64,000 nt of DNA, taken from Salsipaludibacter sp963735045. Its GTDB lineage: Bacteria > Actinomycetota > Nitriliruptoria > Nitriliruptorales > Nitriliruptoraceae. This document shows, in pieces, positions 24,597 to 33,162 of this stretch; within the stretch, counting starts at the first letter, position 1, and each line of letters opens with the position of its first letter. A program made the position numbers and the translations under genes. Below the pieces are notes generated by a model. It was not told the DNA's origin and did not search any database. It saw only the letters and a list, made by a program, of their open reading frames with translations. The stretch is taken from positions 248,001-312,000 of the forward strand of contig CAVTIZ010000002.1 of the NCBI GenBank assembly GCA_963735045.1, given 5' to 3'.

Positions 24597-24740
24597 CACG
24601 ACGACAGCGCCACTACGTACCCCCCCGCCAGCGGCTCGACGGGCAAGGGGTCAGCGCGTCGGCTCGTGGGTCATGCCGGCAGGATCGGAGGTGGGAACGC
24701 CAGGACGAATGGGGCGGATCTGGCTCTCTCGCCGACGCCG

Positions 24741-26519
24741 TCAGTGGGACTCGCGGGAGACGGCGGATCCGCTCGAGCCGACGAGGAAGTCCAGGTCGAC
24801 GCCGCGGTCGGCCTGCAGCACGTGGTCGACGTACAGGCGTTCCCAGCCTCGGGTGGGGGAGGCGTAGGCCGCGGCGGCCTCCGGACTGTGTGGCCGCGCG
24901 GCCAGCTCCGCGTCGTCGACCTCGACGTCGATCCTCCTGGCGTCGACGTCGAGCGCGATCATGTCGCCGGTCCGCACCCGGGCCAGCGGGCCGTCTGCGG
25001 CCGACTCCGGTGCGACGTGGAGCACCACGGTCCCGTAGGCGGTCCCGCTCATGCGACCGTCGCAGACCCGCACGATGTCGCGCACCCCCTGCTCGAGCAG
25101 CTTGCGGGGCAACGGCAGGTTCGCGACCTCCGGCATGCCGGGGTAGGCACGCGGCCCACACCCACGCAACACCAGGACCGAGTCAGCGTCGACGTCCAGG
25201 TCGGGGTCGTCGATCCGCGCGTGGAGGTCCTCCACCGAGTCGAACACGACCGCCTGGCCACGGTGGCGCAGCAGGTGGGGGGAGGCCGCCGCCGGCTTGA
25301 TGACGGCGCCGGCCGGGGCGAGGTTGCCTCGCAGCACCGCGATCCCGCCGTTTTCCATCAGCGGTGAATCCCGGCGACGGATCACCTGGTCGTCGTGGAC
25401 CACCGCCGTCTCCAGGCCCTCGACCAGCGGACGACCGGTCACGGTGATCGCCTCGGGGTCCAGCAGGTCCCGCACCTCGGCCAGCACGGCCCGGAACCCG
25501 CCGGCCCGGTGCAGGTCGTCCATCAGGAACCGACCGGCGGGCAGCAGGTCCACCAGCACCGGCACGTCGGCGCCGATGCGGTCGAAGTCGTCCAGGCCGA
25601 GGTCGATCCCGAGCCGTCCGGCGATGGCCAACAGGTGCACGACCGCGTTGGTCGAGCCGCCGATCGCCGCGAGCGCCACGATGGCGTTGTGGAAGCTGGC
25701 CGCGGTCACCACCGTGCTCGGGCGCCGGTCGCTGGCCACCATCTCCACGGCCAGGCGCCCGGTCGCGTGCGCGGCCTCCAGCAGCCGGCTGTCCGGTGCC
25801 GGCAGGCCGGCCACGCCGGGCACGACCGTCCCCAACGCCTCCGCGACGAGCGCCATGGTCGAGGCCGTGCCCATCGTGTTGCAGTGGCCACGACTGCGGA
25901 TCATCGACGACTCGGAGCGGACGAACGCCTCGCGCGACAGCGTCCCGGCGCGGACCTCCTCCGACAGCCGCCACACGTCCGTGCCACACCCCAGCGGCCG
26001 TCCCCGGAACGTCCCGGTCAGCATTGGCCCACCCGGGACCACCACCGCCGGCAGGTCGACCGACGCCGCGGCCATCAACAACGACGGGATGGTCTTGTCG
26101 CATCCGCCGAGCAGCACGACGCCGTCGATCGGGTTCGCGCGGAACATCTCCTCGGCCGCCATCGCCGCCATGTTGCGCCACAGCATCGAGGTCGGACGCA
26201 CCAGCGTCTCGCCCAGCGACACCACCGGCAGGTCGAGCGGGATCCCCCCCGCCTCGTACACGCCCCGCTGCACGGCGCGGGACACCTCGTCGAGGTGGCT
26301 GTTGCACGGGGTCAGGTCCGACGCCGTGTTGGCGATCGCGACCTGGGGCCGCCCGTCGAAGGCGTCGGCAGGCAGGCCACGTCGCATCCAGGCACGGTGG
26401 ATGTAGTCGTTGCGATCGTCCCCGCTGCGGTACCACGCGTCACTGCGGAGGCGCCGCCCGGCACCCTCCACGACGGCCTCACCGACGTCTGGGTCCGAGC
26501 TGGGGGAGTTGACGTCCAC
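24741..26519 (-). CDS. IlvD/Edd-family sugar-acid dehydratase
   Basis: 592 residues of the Fe-S dehydratase family. The three cluster-binding Cys are C72 (TPCNSHL), C140 (GGCDKT) and C213 (GHCNTMGTAS). NTMGTAS, in place of the branched-chain enzyme's usual sequence, is characteristic of pentonate and other sugar-acid dehydratases such as L-arabinonate and D-xylonate dehydratase. DGRMSGTAYGTVVLHVAPE is the conserved C-terminal block. The exact sugar acid is not determined. GTG 26519 is used as the first start consistent with family length. A zinc dehydrogenase gene diverges 178 bp away, suggesting one sugar-oxidation pathway. Confidence 0.87.
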   Translation of the reverse strand: MDVNSPSSDPDVGEAVVEGAGRRLRSDAWYRSGDDRNDYIHRAWMRRGLPADAFDGRPQVAIANTASDLTPCNSHLDEVSRAVQRGVYEAGGIPLDLPVVSLGETLVRPTSMLWRNMAAMAAEEMFRANPIDGVVLLGGCDKTIPSLLMAAASVDLPAVVVPGGPMLTGTFRGRPLGCGTDVWRLSEEVRAGTLSREAFVRSESSMIRSRGHCNTMGTASTMALVAEALGTVVPGVAGLPAPDSRLLEAAHATGRLAVEMVASDRRPSTVVTAASFHNAIVALAAIGGSTNAVVHLLAIAGRLGIDLGLDDFDRIGADVPVLVDLLPAGRFLMDDLHRAGGFRAVLAEVRDLLDPEAITVTGRPLVEGLETAVVHDDQVIRRRDSPLMENGGIAVLRGNLAPAGAVIKPAAASPHLLRHRGQAVVFDSVEDLHARIDDPDLDVDADSVLVLRGCGPRAYPGMPEVANLPLPRKLLEQGVRDIVRVCDGRMSGTAYGTVVLHVAPESAADGPLARVRTGDMIALDVDARRIDVEVDDAELAARPHSPEAAAAYASPTRGWERLYVDHVLQADRGVDLDFLVGSSGSAVSRESH

Positions 26520-26697
26520 GGAGACCGCCTGACCGGCGAGACAGGGTGTGGCACCGTAGCGTCGAGGCAGCCGTCGGCGCCGGTGTCGGCGATCGCCTGC
26601 CGCCGGCCGGCACGGGGCGGCCCGCACCGACCCCCGGAGGGCCCAGCGTGGAACCACTGCACGTCGACGACGGACCCCCGAGCGTGGGTGGGGACGG

Positions 26698-27780
26698 GTG
26701 AGCACCGACGCGACGAGCCCGACCATGTCGGCCGTGGTGCTCCACGGACCCGGGTCCTGCACGGTCGAGCAGGTCGCCGTTCCGCACGCCGACGCGGGCT
26801 GGGTCGTCGTGGAGGTCGAGCGCGTCGGCGTGTGCGGCACCGACCTCGAGTTCCACAGCGGCGAGATGGCCTACCTCCACACGCGCCACGCCAGCTTCCC
26901 GATGCGGCTCGGCCACGAGTGGTGCGGGGTCGTCACCGAGGTCGGTGCCGACGTCGACCGGGGGCTGCTCGGGCGACGGGTGACCGGCGACACCATGATC
27001 GGGTGTGGCCACTGCCGCCGCTGCCGGCGAAGCACCCAGCACGTCTGCGACGCCCGACGCGAGGTCGGCATCCGGGGTGGCCTGGCCGGGGCGCTGGCCG
27101 ACCGCCTCACCGTCCCCGCCCGGTCGCTGCACCCGTTGCCCGACGACATGGACCCCACGGTCGGCGCGCTGGTCGAGCCCGGCGGCAACGCCGTGCGTGC
27201 CGCCCGCGCCGCCCGGGTCGGCGACGGTGACCGTGCGCTGGTGGTCGGACCCGGCACGATCGGGCTGCTCACGGCGATGTTCCTGCGTGCGCACGGTGCC
27301 GAGGTGCACCTGGTGGGCGTGACCCCGGCGTCCCTGGCCGTCGCCCGCGAGCTCGGCTTCACCCACACCTGGGCCGAGGACGAGGTGCCGGCGCTGCCGT
27401 TCGACGCGGTCATCGACGCCACCAACGCCCGGCACGTCCCGGCGCGCGCGGTCGAGCTGGTCGAGCCGTCCGGCCGGGTCGTGTTCATCGGGCTGGCCGG
27501 CACCCCCAGCGAGATCGACACCAGGGACCTGGTGCTCGGCGACGTGACCGCGGTCGGCATCCTGTCGGCCTCCGGCGGCCTCGATGACGCGATCGCCGCC
27601 TACGCCGACGGCACCGTGGACCCACGTCCCCTGGTGGCCGCGACCGTCCCCCTGGACGGGGTCGCCGACGTGCTGTCGGGACGACGACCCGCGGGAGCCG
27701 GCCCCGGTCCCAAGGTCCACGTCGACCCGCACCTGCCCGGGGCGACGACCACCCCGAATGCCGAAGGAACGCCGCGGTGA
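26698..27780 (+). CDS. Zinc-dependent medium-chain alcohol/polyol dehydrogenase
   Basis: 360 residues of the MDR superfamily. Catalytic zinc ligands are C46 (VGVCGTD), H73 and E74 (GHEWCG). The structural zinc site has four Cys at 103, 106, 109 and 117. The Rossmann fold carries VVGPGTIGLL. The closest groups are L-threonine and sorbitol/galactitol dehydrogenases. It diverges from the sugar-acid dehydratase gene, so it may produce the lactone or keto-sugar feeding that enzyme; this is inferred. GTG start with GGTGGGGA upstream. Confidence 0.88.
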   Translation: MSTDATSPTMSAVVLHGPGSCTVEQVAVPHADAGWVVVEVERVGVCGTDLEFHSGEMAYLHTRHASFPMRLGHEWCGVVTEVGADVDRGLLGRRVTGDTMIGCGHCRRCRRSTQHVCDARREVGIRGGLAGALADRLTVPARSLHPLPDDMDPTVGALVEPGGNAVRAARAARVGDGDRALVVGPGTIGLLTAMFLRAHGAEVHLVGVTPASLAVARELGFTHTWAEDEVPALPFDAVIDATNARHVPARAVELVEPSGRVVFIGLAGTPSEIDTRDLVLGDVTAVGILSASGGLDDAIAAYADGTVDPRPLVAATVPLDGVADVLSGRRPAGAGPGPKVHVDPHLPGATTTPNAEGTPR

Positions 27781-27920
27781 AGCAGCGCGGCCGTGGCGGC
27801 GGCTTCGCGGCGGGACGAGAAGGCGTCGGCCGAGGCGCAGGGGTGGGAAGTTCGACGTTGATCCGTACGGTGTTGACCAGTTCGTGACGGGCGGGACGCC
27901 CCAGGCGAGGAGTGGAATCC

Positions 27921-28295
27921 ATGGCCGGCGACCCACAGTTCGGTGGGCTGCACCACGTTCAGCTCGCGATCCCGGCCGGGGGTGAAGATCGCTGCCGGCG
28001 GTTCTGGGGATCGCTTCTCGAGATGGACGAGGTCGACAAGCCGCCGGTCCTGGCAGCCCGCGGCGGGTGCTGGTTCCGCTCCGGTGGCCTCGAGGTGCAC
28101 CTAGGTGTGGAGGACGACTTCGCCCCTGCCCGCAAGGCACACCCTGGAATCCTGGTCGAGGGCATCGACATCATCGCGGCACGCCTGGAAGCAGGTGACG
28201 TGGCGGTGAGTTGGGACCCGCACTTCCCCGGGCACCGCCGGTTCTATGCCGACGACCCGTTTGGCAACCGACTCGAGTTCCTCGAACCCGAGTAG
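27921..28295 (+). CDS. VOC-superfamily (glyoxalase-like) protein
   Basis: 124 residues: FGGLHHVQLAIPAGGEDRCRRFWGSLLEMDEVDKPP opens the first VOC module, WFRSGGLEVHLGVEDDF follows, and HRRFYADDPFGNRLEFLEPE is the characteristic close, with the usual metal-ligand His and Glu positions. ATG 27921 is 9 bp after GGCGAGGA; an in-frame GTG at 27912 is less likely. It lies 140 bp after the zinc dehydrogenase on the same strand. Reaction unknown. Confidence 0.87.
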   Translation: MAGDPQFGGLHHVQLAIPAGGEDRCRRFWGSLLEMDEVDKPPVLAARGGCWFRSGGLEVHLGVEDDFAPARKAHPGILVEGIDIIAARLEAGDVAVSWDPHFPGHRRFYADDPFGNRLEFLEPE

Positions 28296-28592
28296 CCCGG
28301 CTGGCGCCGTTCCGGGCCGGGAGGGAGGTGCGCAGGTCTCATCGATGGGGTCCGGTCGCCCATTGGACCCACATGGCTGAGGAGCGGTTCGTCAGGTTGT
28401 CTGGACCAGCGGACACCCAGGCTGGCGCTCTTGCCGAAGCACTTCGGACGGGTGACGAGATCGGCGGATCTCCGATGACTTGCCGCTTCCGCGGAAGCGC
28501 TTCGAGGAGTGTCGAGATCGGCTGCAGATTCAACTGGTGATTGCAACACCTCGCTGATCGGCTGATGATCCGCCGGGACGAGGAGGTGCGCG
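28296..28592. other. Gene-free stretch with two palindromes
   Basis: No supportable gene. It contains an inverted repeat CCGAAG-CA-CTTCGG (28434-28447) and a perfect 16-bp palindrome CGCTTCCGCGGAAGCG (28484-28499). They could be an operator or debris from the adjacent transposase remnant. Confidence 0.4.
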
Positions 28593-28703
28593 ATGCCCTA
28601 CACGTTGACCGATGATGAGATCCGGGAGTTGTGGGACCGCTACGGGGCCGGGGAGACCGCGGCGTCGCTGGCGCGAAGGTTTCACAAGACGTCGGATCAA
28701 CGC
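28593..28703 (+). pseudogene. Transposase-like helix-turn-helix fragment
   Basis: The frame opens MPYTLTDDEIRELWDRYGAGETAASLARRF, which resembles the N-terminal helix-turn-helix of IS30-type transposases. After about 35 residues similarity stops where the lipoprotein gene begins on the other strand, and no catalytic DDE region follows. The most likely reading is a truncated insertion-sequence remnant. Confidence 0.4.
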
Positions 28704-29266
28704 GGTGGCGGCTGCTGCCCGGCGCAGGGTGCGCCGACGCCGACCTGGACCCGCTGCTCGGCACTCACGGTCGTGACGAGCAGGTCCAGACAGCGGGGCT
28801 CGTCGACGCGAAAGCCACCGGGAAACACAAGCCAGCCGTCACCCGCACACCCACGTGTCGTGGTGGCAGACCCGAAGGATTTGCTGTCGCCGCCATGGCC
28901 CCAGCCCAGCACGGCCACATCCTCCGGGACGTCGACGGCGACGGACACGCCAACACCAGCACGCACGAGCAGGCCGATCTTGGACCAGAAGGGAGGAATC
29001 CCGGCCTGGTCATCGAGGACCGCCCCGAGTGCCTGCCCAGACTCCGCAGCGACGGGCAGTGCGACAGCACCGAGGACAGCCGTGTACCCCTCCGGCAGGT
29101 CGTCTCGCTGGTCGATCGAGTCGCCACACGGAAGCGTGCGTGCGCCATCTGGTGCGTCCTGTGTTGCCGCCGTCGGAGTGGGCAGAGTTGGGCTGGCGGC
29201 ACCATCCGTGCAGGCTCCCAGCGTTCCGACCACGAGGGCCACGAGGACGAACCGCGCGCCCGCCAT
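28697..29266 (-). CDS. Secreted lipoprotein, hypothetical
   Basis: 189 residues. A signal peptide with a lipobox (VGTLGAC, Cys 19) is followed by a Thr/Pro-rich linker and a domain with three further Cys. A strong AGGAGG lies 6-7 bp upstream of the ATG. The mature domain has alternating strands (VLGAVALPVAAES, IGLLVRAGVGVSVAVDVPEDVAVLGWG) but matches no family I recognise. It is probably anchored to the outer face of the membrane. The 3' end meets the transposase-like fragment, so the C-terminus might be altered. Confidence 0.7.
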   Translation of the reverse strand: MAGARFVLVALVVGTLGACTDGAASPTLPTPTAATQDAPDGARTLPCGDSIDQRDDLPEGYTAVLGAVALPVAAESGQALGAVLDDQAGIPPFWSKIGLLVRAGVGVSVAVDVPEDVAVLGWGHGGDSKSFGSATTTRGCAGDGWLVFPGGFRVDEPRCLDLLVTTVSAEQRVQVGVGAPCAGQQPPPR

Positions 29267-29424
29267 CGCGCCCTCCTGGTCCGCCGGTGGTTCTCACGGC
29301 CGACCGTAGGTGGCCCATGCCTCCGGCGGGGCGTGGGAGGGCCCCAGCAGCGGTGGATCTCCGGGGTCTCGACACGCGCGGTGCCCGGGGGCCCGGAGGG
29401 GTTGGTGCCCCTCCAGTAGGGGCG

Positions 29425-30078
29425 TCAGGTCCGGCACCCGTCCAGCACGGTGTCCACCATCTCGTCGGCGGCTCGGTCGTCCAGGGGCGCGTGGTCGAGC
29501 AGCAACCGGTACCACGACGCGCCCTGCAGGAGGTCCACGACGACGCCCGGGTCGACGTCGTCACGCAGCTGTCCGCGATCGATGCCACGGCGCACGGCGT
29601 CGCGCATCGGTTCCATCCAGTGCTCGTGCAGGCGCCGGTACCGGGCGTGGAAGTCCGGGTCGCGCTGGGCTTCGGCCATCAGCGTGCGGTTGGCCAGCGC
29701 GGTGCCCGCCTCACGGTCGGTGTGGAGGGCGAACACGGGTCGCAGGATCGCCACCAGGTCGGTGCGCACGTCCCCACTGTCGGGTGGCCGGATCCGCTCC
29801 TCGCCGGCCCCCTGGAAGGCCTCCAGGACCAGTGCCGCCCGCGAGCCGTCCCACCAGCGGTAGATCGTCTGCTTGCCGACGCCGGCGCGACGTGCCACCC
29901 CCTCGATCGTCAACGCCTGGTACCCCCCCTCCTCGAGCAGGGCGATCGTCGCGTCCAGGATCGCGCGGTGGCTGGTCGGGCTGCGGCGCTGCGGGTCCGG
30001 CCCGTCCGGTCGGGTCTGGTCGTCGTCGGGACGGGCGTGGACGGCGTTCGAGGTCGGGGCGTCGGTGTTGCGTGGCAC
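29425..30078 (-). CDS. TetR/AcrR-family transcriptional regulator
   Basis: 217 residues. After a disordered Asp/Pro/Arg-rich start, the helix-turn-helix reads SHRAILDATIALLEEGGYQALTIEGVARRAGVGKQTIYRWWDGSRAALV, standard TetR with IYRWW. The C-terminal ligand domain contains HEHWMEPMRDAVRRGIDRGQLRDDVDP. It diverges from a short-chain dehydrogenase gene, with two strong palindromes in the 121-bp gap. It almost certainly represses that gene and possibly itself. GTG start. Confidence 0.92.
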   Translation of the reverse strand: MPRNTDAPTSNAVHARPDDDQTRPDGPDPQRRSPTSHRAILDATIALLEEGGYQALTIEGVARRAGVGKQTIYRWWDGSRAALVLEAFQGAGEERIRPPDSGDVRTDLVAILRPVFALHTDREAGTALANRTLMAEAQRDPDFHARYRRLHEHWMEPMRDAVRRGIDRGQLRDDVDPGVVVDLLQGASWYRLLLDHAPLDDRAADEMVDTVLDGCRT

Positions 30079-30116
30079 GCCTCACTCCCGTCGCGGTGTG
30101 GCATCACCCTACCCCC

Positions 30117-30179
30117 TTGACGAGACGCAACGTCTCGTGTAGCGTCTGGTCGCATCCCGACGAGACGCCCCGTCTCGTC
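30117..30179 (+). promoter_or_regulatory. Promoter with two TetR-type operators
   Basis: -35 TTGACG (30117-30122) and -10 TAGCGT (30140-30145) are exactly 17 bp apart. Operator 1, ACGAGACG-CAA-CGTCTCGT (30120-30138), fills the spacer. Operator 2, GACGAGACG-CCC-CGTCTCGTC (30159-30179), covers the start of transcription and ends 20 bp before the SDR start codon. Centres are 40 bp apart. Confidence 0.8.
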
Positions 30180-30199
30180 ACCAGCTCGAAGGTCGATGC

Positions 30200-30923
30200 A
30201 TGGAACCCACGACACCCCTCGCCGTGATCACGGGATCCGCCGGGGGCATCGGCGCCGAGGTGGCCCGCCAGCTCGGACGGGCGGGCCACGCCGTGGTGGT
30301 GACGTCGCGGGACGCCGGACGCGCCGAGGACCACGCCGAGCACCTCCGTAGCGGAGGGCATCCAGGCCGAGGCGCTGGCGCTCGACGTCACCGATCCGGC
30401 CAGTGTCGACGACCTCGCCAGCGCCGTCGGCGATCGCCGCGTGGACGTGCTGGTCAACAACGCGGCCGCGTTCGCCGACTGGCAGGAGACGCCGAGCCAG
30501 GCCGACCTCGACACCACCCGGGACGTGATCGACGCCAACGTGCTGGGTCCGTGGCGGGTGGTCCAGGCCCTGCTGCCGGCCCTGCGCCGAGCGGACCAGC
30601 CGATCGTGGTCAACGTCGGCAGCGGGTCGGGATCCCATGGCGATCCGCAGTTCGGCCTCGCCGCGTCGCCCGCAGCGGTGTCCTATGCCGTGTCCAAGGC
30701 GGCGCTGCATGCCCTGAGTGCGAAGCTCGCGGTGGAACTGTCCGACGAGGGCATCCGCGTGGTCGTCGCCGAGCCGGGACTCACCGCGACGGCGCCCGGG
30801 ATGGAGGACATGGGTGCCCGCCCCGTCCCGGATGGCGCCCGCAGTGTCACGATGGTGGCACTGGGCGAGGTGGACGCCCCCACGGGCTCCTTCCTGCGAG
30901 ACGGCGAGCCCCTGCCCTGGTGA
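30200..30923 (+). pseudogene. Short-chain dehydrogenase/reductase, single-base frameshift
   Basis: The first frame encodes TGSAGGIG (residues 10-17, cofactor loop) and continues to about 30350. The remaining motifs, VLVNNAAAF, GSGSGSHGD (catalytic Ser) and SYAVSKAALH (YxxxK), are in another frame ending at 30923. Removing one G from GCGGAGGG at 30351-30358 joins them as LRSEGIQAEALALDVTD, which matches normal SDR spacing. Apart from this one base the gene looks intact, so either a recent mutation or a sequence error is possible. A TetR-type promoter drives it. Confidence 0.8.
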
Positions 30924-30950
30924 CGCGCCACGGGGGACACGTGCCCACGG

Positions 30951-33044
30951 TCAGTCCAGGCCAGGGCGTGTGCCGGGGAGGAGCTGGACGACCTCGACGT
31001 CGCTGCCCTCGGTCGTGACACACAGGGTTCCGTCGTCGTCGACCTCCAGGTGGAGCCGGCCCCCGCCGATCGTGATCCCGCGCAGCTGCAGGCCGGCGAG
31101 TCGGGGGTCGACGCGAGGCGGGACCGTGAGGCGATGGTTGGGAAGGTCGGCCCGGAGGCCCAGCACGGCGACGAGTGCCCCGATCGGCGCGGCGGCGGCC
31201 CAGGCCTGTGGACTGCAGGCGGCGGGATAGGCGAGCGGCCGGGGCGACTCGCGGGTGACGCCGAACAGCTCCGGCAGGCGGTGGTCGAAGGCCGGCCCGA
31301 CGGCGACGAGCCCGAGCGCGAGGTCCGTGGCCTCGTTCAGGAAGCCCTCGCGTGCCAGTCCCGTCGCCACGATGGCGGTGTCGTGTGGCCAGACGGTTCC
31401 GCCGTGATAGCTGAGTGGGGCAAATCGCGGCGAGTCGGTGGTCAACGTTCGCAGTCCGTACGGGCAGGTGAGGCTGGGGGCAACCATCGTGGCGGCGACG
31501 TCGGCAGCCTCGGCAGCGGTGAGCAGGCCGGTCCCGAGGGCGTGGCCGCCGTTGGAGGTCACGGAATCGACCGGGCGGTCGTCGCCATCCAGGGCGACCG
31601 CGAGGTAGGTGTCGTGGCCGTCGACCTGCCAGTAGGAGGCCCGGACTCGGCGGGCCAGATCGCGGGCCCAGTGCCGAAGCTCCTCGCCGCCGACCTGGCC
31701 AAGTGCGTCGAGCAGGTCGGCTGCCCCCATGGCCGCCTCGTGTGCGTAGGCCTGGCACTCGATGAGTGCAACGGGTGGCGTGGCCAGACGACCATCGGCG
31801 AACTGGATGGAGTCCTCGGAGTCCTTCCACCCCTGGTTGCTCAGCCCCGTCCCGGATTCGTCGACGTAGCGCAGCAATCCGTCGCCGGCGGCCGCGGCGT
31901 GCTGCAACCACTCCAGGGCGGCGCGCAGGGGTGGCAGGAGCGAGTGGACGGTGTCGAGGTCGGCGCCCCATCGCCACGCGTCGACGAGCAGGACGATCCA
32001 CAGCGGCGTGGCGTCGACGGTGCCGAAGTACTGCGCCGGCAGGACGTGTCCATTGCCCAGGTCATGGGTGTCCCGGCGGACCTCATGCAGGATCTTGCCA
32101 GGCTGTTCCTCGGTGGACCGATCGGTTCGGGTGCCCTGCCGGCGGGCCAGGGTTCGCAGGGTGCTCAGGGCCAGGTCCGTCCCGAGGGGCAGCATCATCC
32201 GGGCGGTCCACAGGCTGTCACGTCCGAACAGCGTCAGGAACCAGGGGGCCCCCGCCGCGACGAAGACGTCGTCGCCGTCGGCCAGCAGCATGGACTGGAG
32301 GTCGTCCAGCCCACGGTCGACCACGGCGGCGAGGTCCGGGTCGCGTGCGGCGACGTGTGGCCGTCGCCATGGCGGGTCGACGTCGCCGGGGGAGGAGAAG
32401 GGCCCCGCGTCCTCGACGCGGTCGTCCACGACGACGTCGAGGGTCCAGGTGGCACCCGGCTCGAGTCGGACGTCCCAGTGCATCGCCGCCGGGGAGGTGT
32501 CGGTGTCGGTGGCGTTTGGTGGGGGCGTGCAGGCCACCTCCACGGCGTCGCCGATCAGTCCCACTCCGGTGGGCGTCGTGTCCCAGGCCACCTGTTCACC
32601 CGAGTTGCCGACCTTGATGGCCTGCAGGTTGGCCAGGTCCGTGGCGACCGCCAGGCCCACCGTCGTGACGACGACGTGCTGTGCATGCGAGACCAGCCGA
32701 CAGCGTTCGACCAGCCCCCGATCGGTGAGCGTGCGGGTTCGTTCCAGGTACACCGTCGGGTCGGGGATGGCATCCCCGATGGTGCGACACACGCTCCACC
32801 AGGTCTGCTCCGGACCGCGACCGCGGCGCGTCTCGACCGATTCCGGGTCCACCCCGTCGACGGTGACGACCAGGCACGACAGCAGGCGTCGGTCGTCCCG
32901 CAGCAGTCCCTGCACCCCCTCGGGTCGCACCTGGCCATCGGCGTCCGACACGGCCACGACCGGTGCCCGGACCAGGACGGCCAACCGATGCAGCGCGGGT
33001 TGGAGGCTGCGGTTTGCGGTGTCCACAACGGTGCCCCTGAACAT
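30951..33044 (-). CDS. Glycogen-debranching/amylo-alpha-1,6-glucosidase-like protein
   Basis: 697 residues. The N-terminal beta-sandwich (about residues 20-230) fits the GDE_N_bis domain: PEGVQGLLRDDRRLLSCLVVTVDGVDPE and a VYLERTRTLTDRGLVERC-like strand. The C-terminal (alpha/alpha)6 barrel contains FLTLFGRDSLWTARMMLPLGTDLAL, GKILHEVRRD, YFGTVDATPLWIVLL, SNQGWKDSEDSIQFADG and YHGGTVWPHDTAIVATGL, matching the glycogen-debranching/glucoamylase-like group. No signal peptide, so it is probably cytoplasmic. It diverges from the LacI/ABC sugar operon and likely degrades the imported oligosaccharide. Confidence 0.87.
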   Translation of the reverse strand: MFRGTVVDTANRSLQPALHRLAVLVRAPVVAVSDADGQVRPEGVQGLLRDDRRLLSCLVVTVDGVDPESVETRRGRGPEQTWWSVCRTIGDAIPDPTVYLERTRTLTDRGLVERCRLVSHAQHVVVTTVGLAVATDLANLQAIKVGNSGEQVAWDTTPTGVGLIGDAVEVACTPPPNATDTDTSPAAMHWDVRLEPGATWTLDVVVDDRVEDAGPFSSPGDVDPPWRRPHVAARDPDLAAVVDRGLDDLQSMLLADGDDVFVAAGAPWFLTLFGRDSLWTARMMLPLGTDLALSTLRTLARRQGTRTDRSTEEQPGKILHEVRRDTHDLGNGHVLPAQYFGTVDATPLWIVLLVDAWRWGADLDTVHSLLPPLRAALEWLQHAAAAGDGLLRYVDESGTGLSNQGWKDSEDSIQFADGRLATPPVALIECQAYAHEAAMGAADLLDALGQVGGEELRHWARDLARRVRASYWQVDGHDTYLAVALDGDDRPVDSVTSNGGHALGTGLLTAAEAADVAATMVAPSLTCPYGLRTLTTDSPRFAPLSYHGGTVWPHDTAIVATGLAREGFLNEATDLALGLVAVGPAFDHRLPELFGVTRESPRPLAYPAACSPQAWAAAAPIGALVAVLGLRADLPNHRLTVPPRVDPRLAGLQLRGITIGGGRLHLEVDDDGTLCVTTEGSDVEVVQLLPGTRPGLD

Positions 33045-33050
33045 TGACCC

Positions 33051-33112
33051 TTGACAACGCGGTCGCGACGCCTAGAGTAGCGACTGTTTAACGTTAAATA
33101 TGAACGTTAAAC
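33051..33112 (+). promoter_or_regulatory. LacI-regulon promoter with 27-bp compound palindrome
   Basis: -35 TTGACA (33051-33056) and -10 TAGAGT (33073-33078), 16 bp apart, drive the LacI/ABC operon. Immediately downstream, GTTTAACGTT (33086-33095) and AACGTTAAAC (33103-33112) form inverted arms around 7 bp. The first arm also lies within a perfect 12-mer TTTAACGTTAAA (33087-33098), so the site holds two overlapping LacI-type operators with the central CG typical of that family. It also lies upstream of the divergent debranching gene. Confidence 0.8.
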
Positions 33113-33162
33113 ACCACGATGACCCTAGGCGGGATGACCGTCCGTGGCAAGGGGAACGACAC

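Noticed and set aside
24672..24690. TCATGCCGGCAGGATCG near 24675 as another box
   Set aside because: The right arm ends in TCG in place of YGA and there is no gene start nearby in a sensible orientation.
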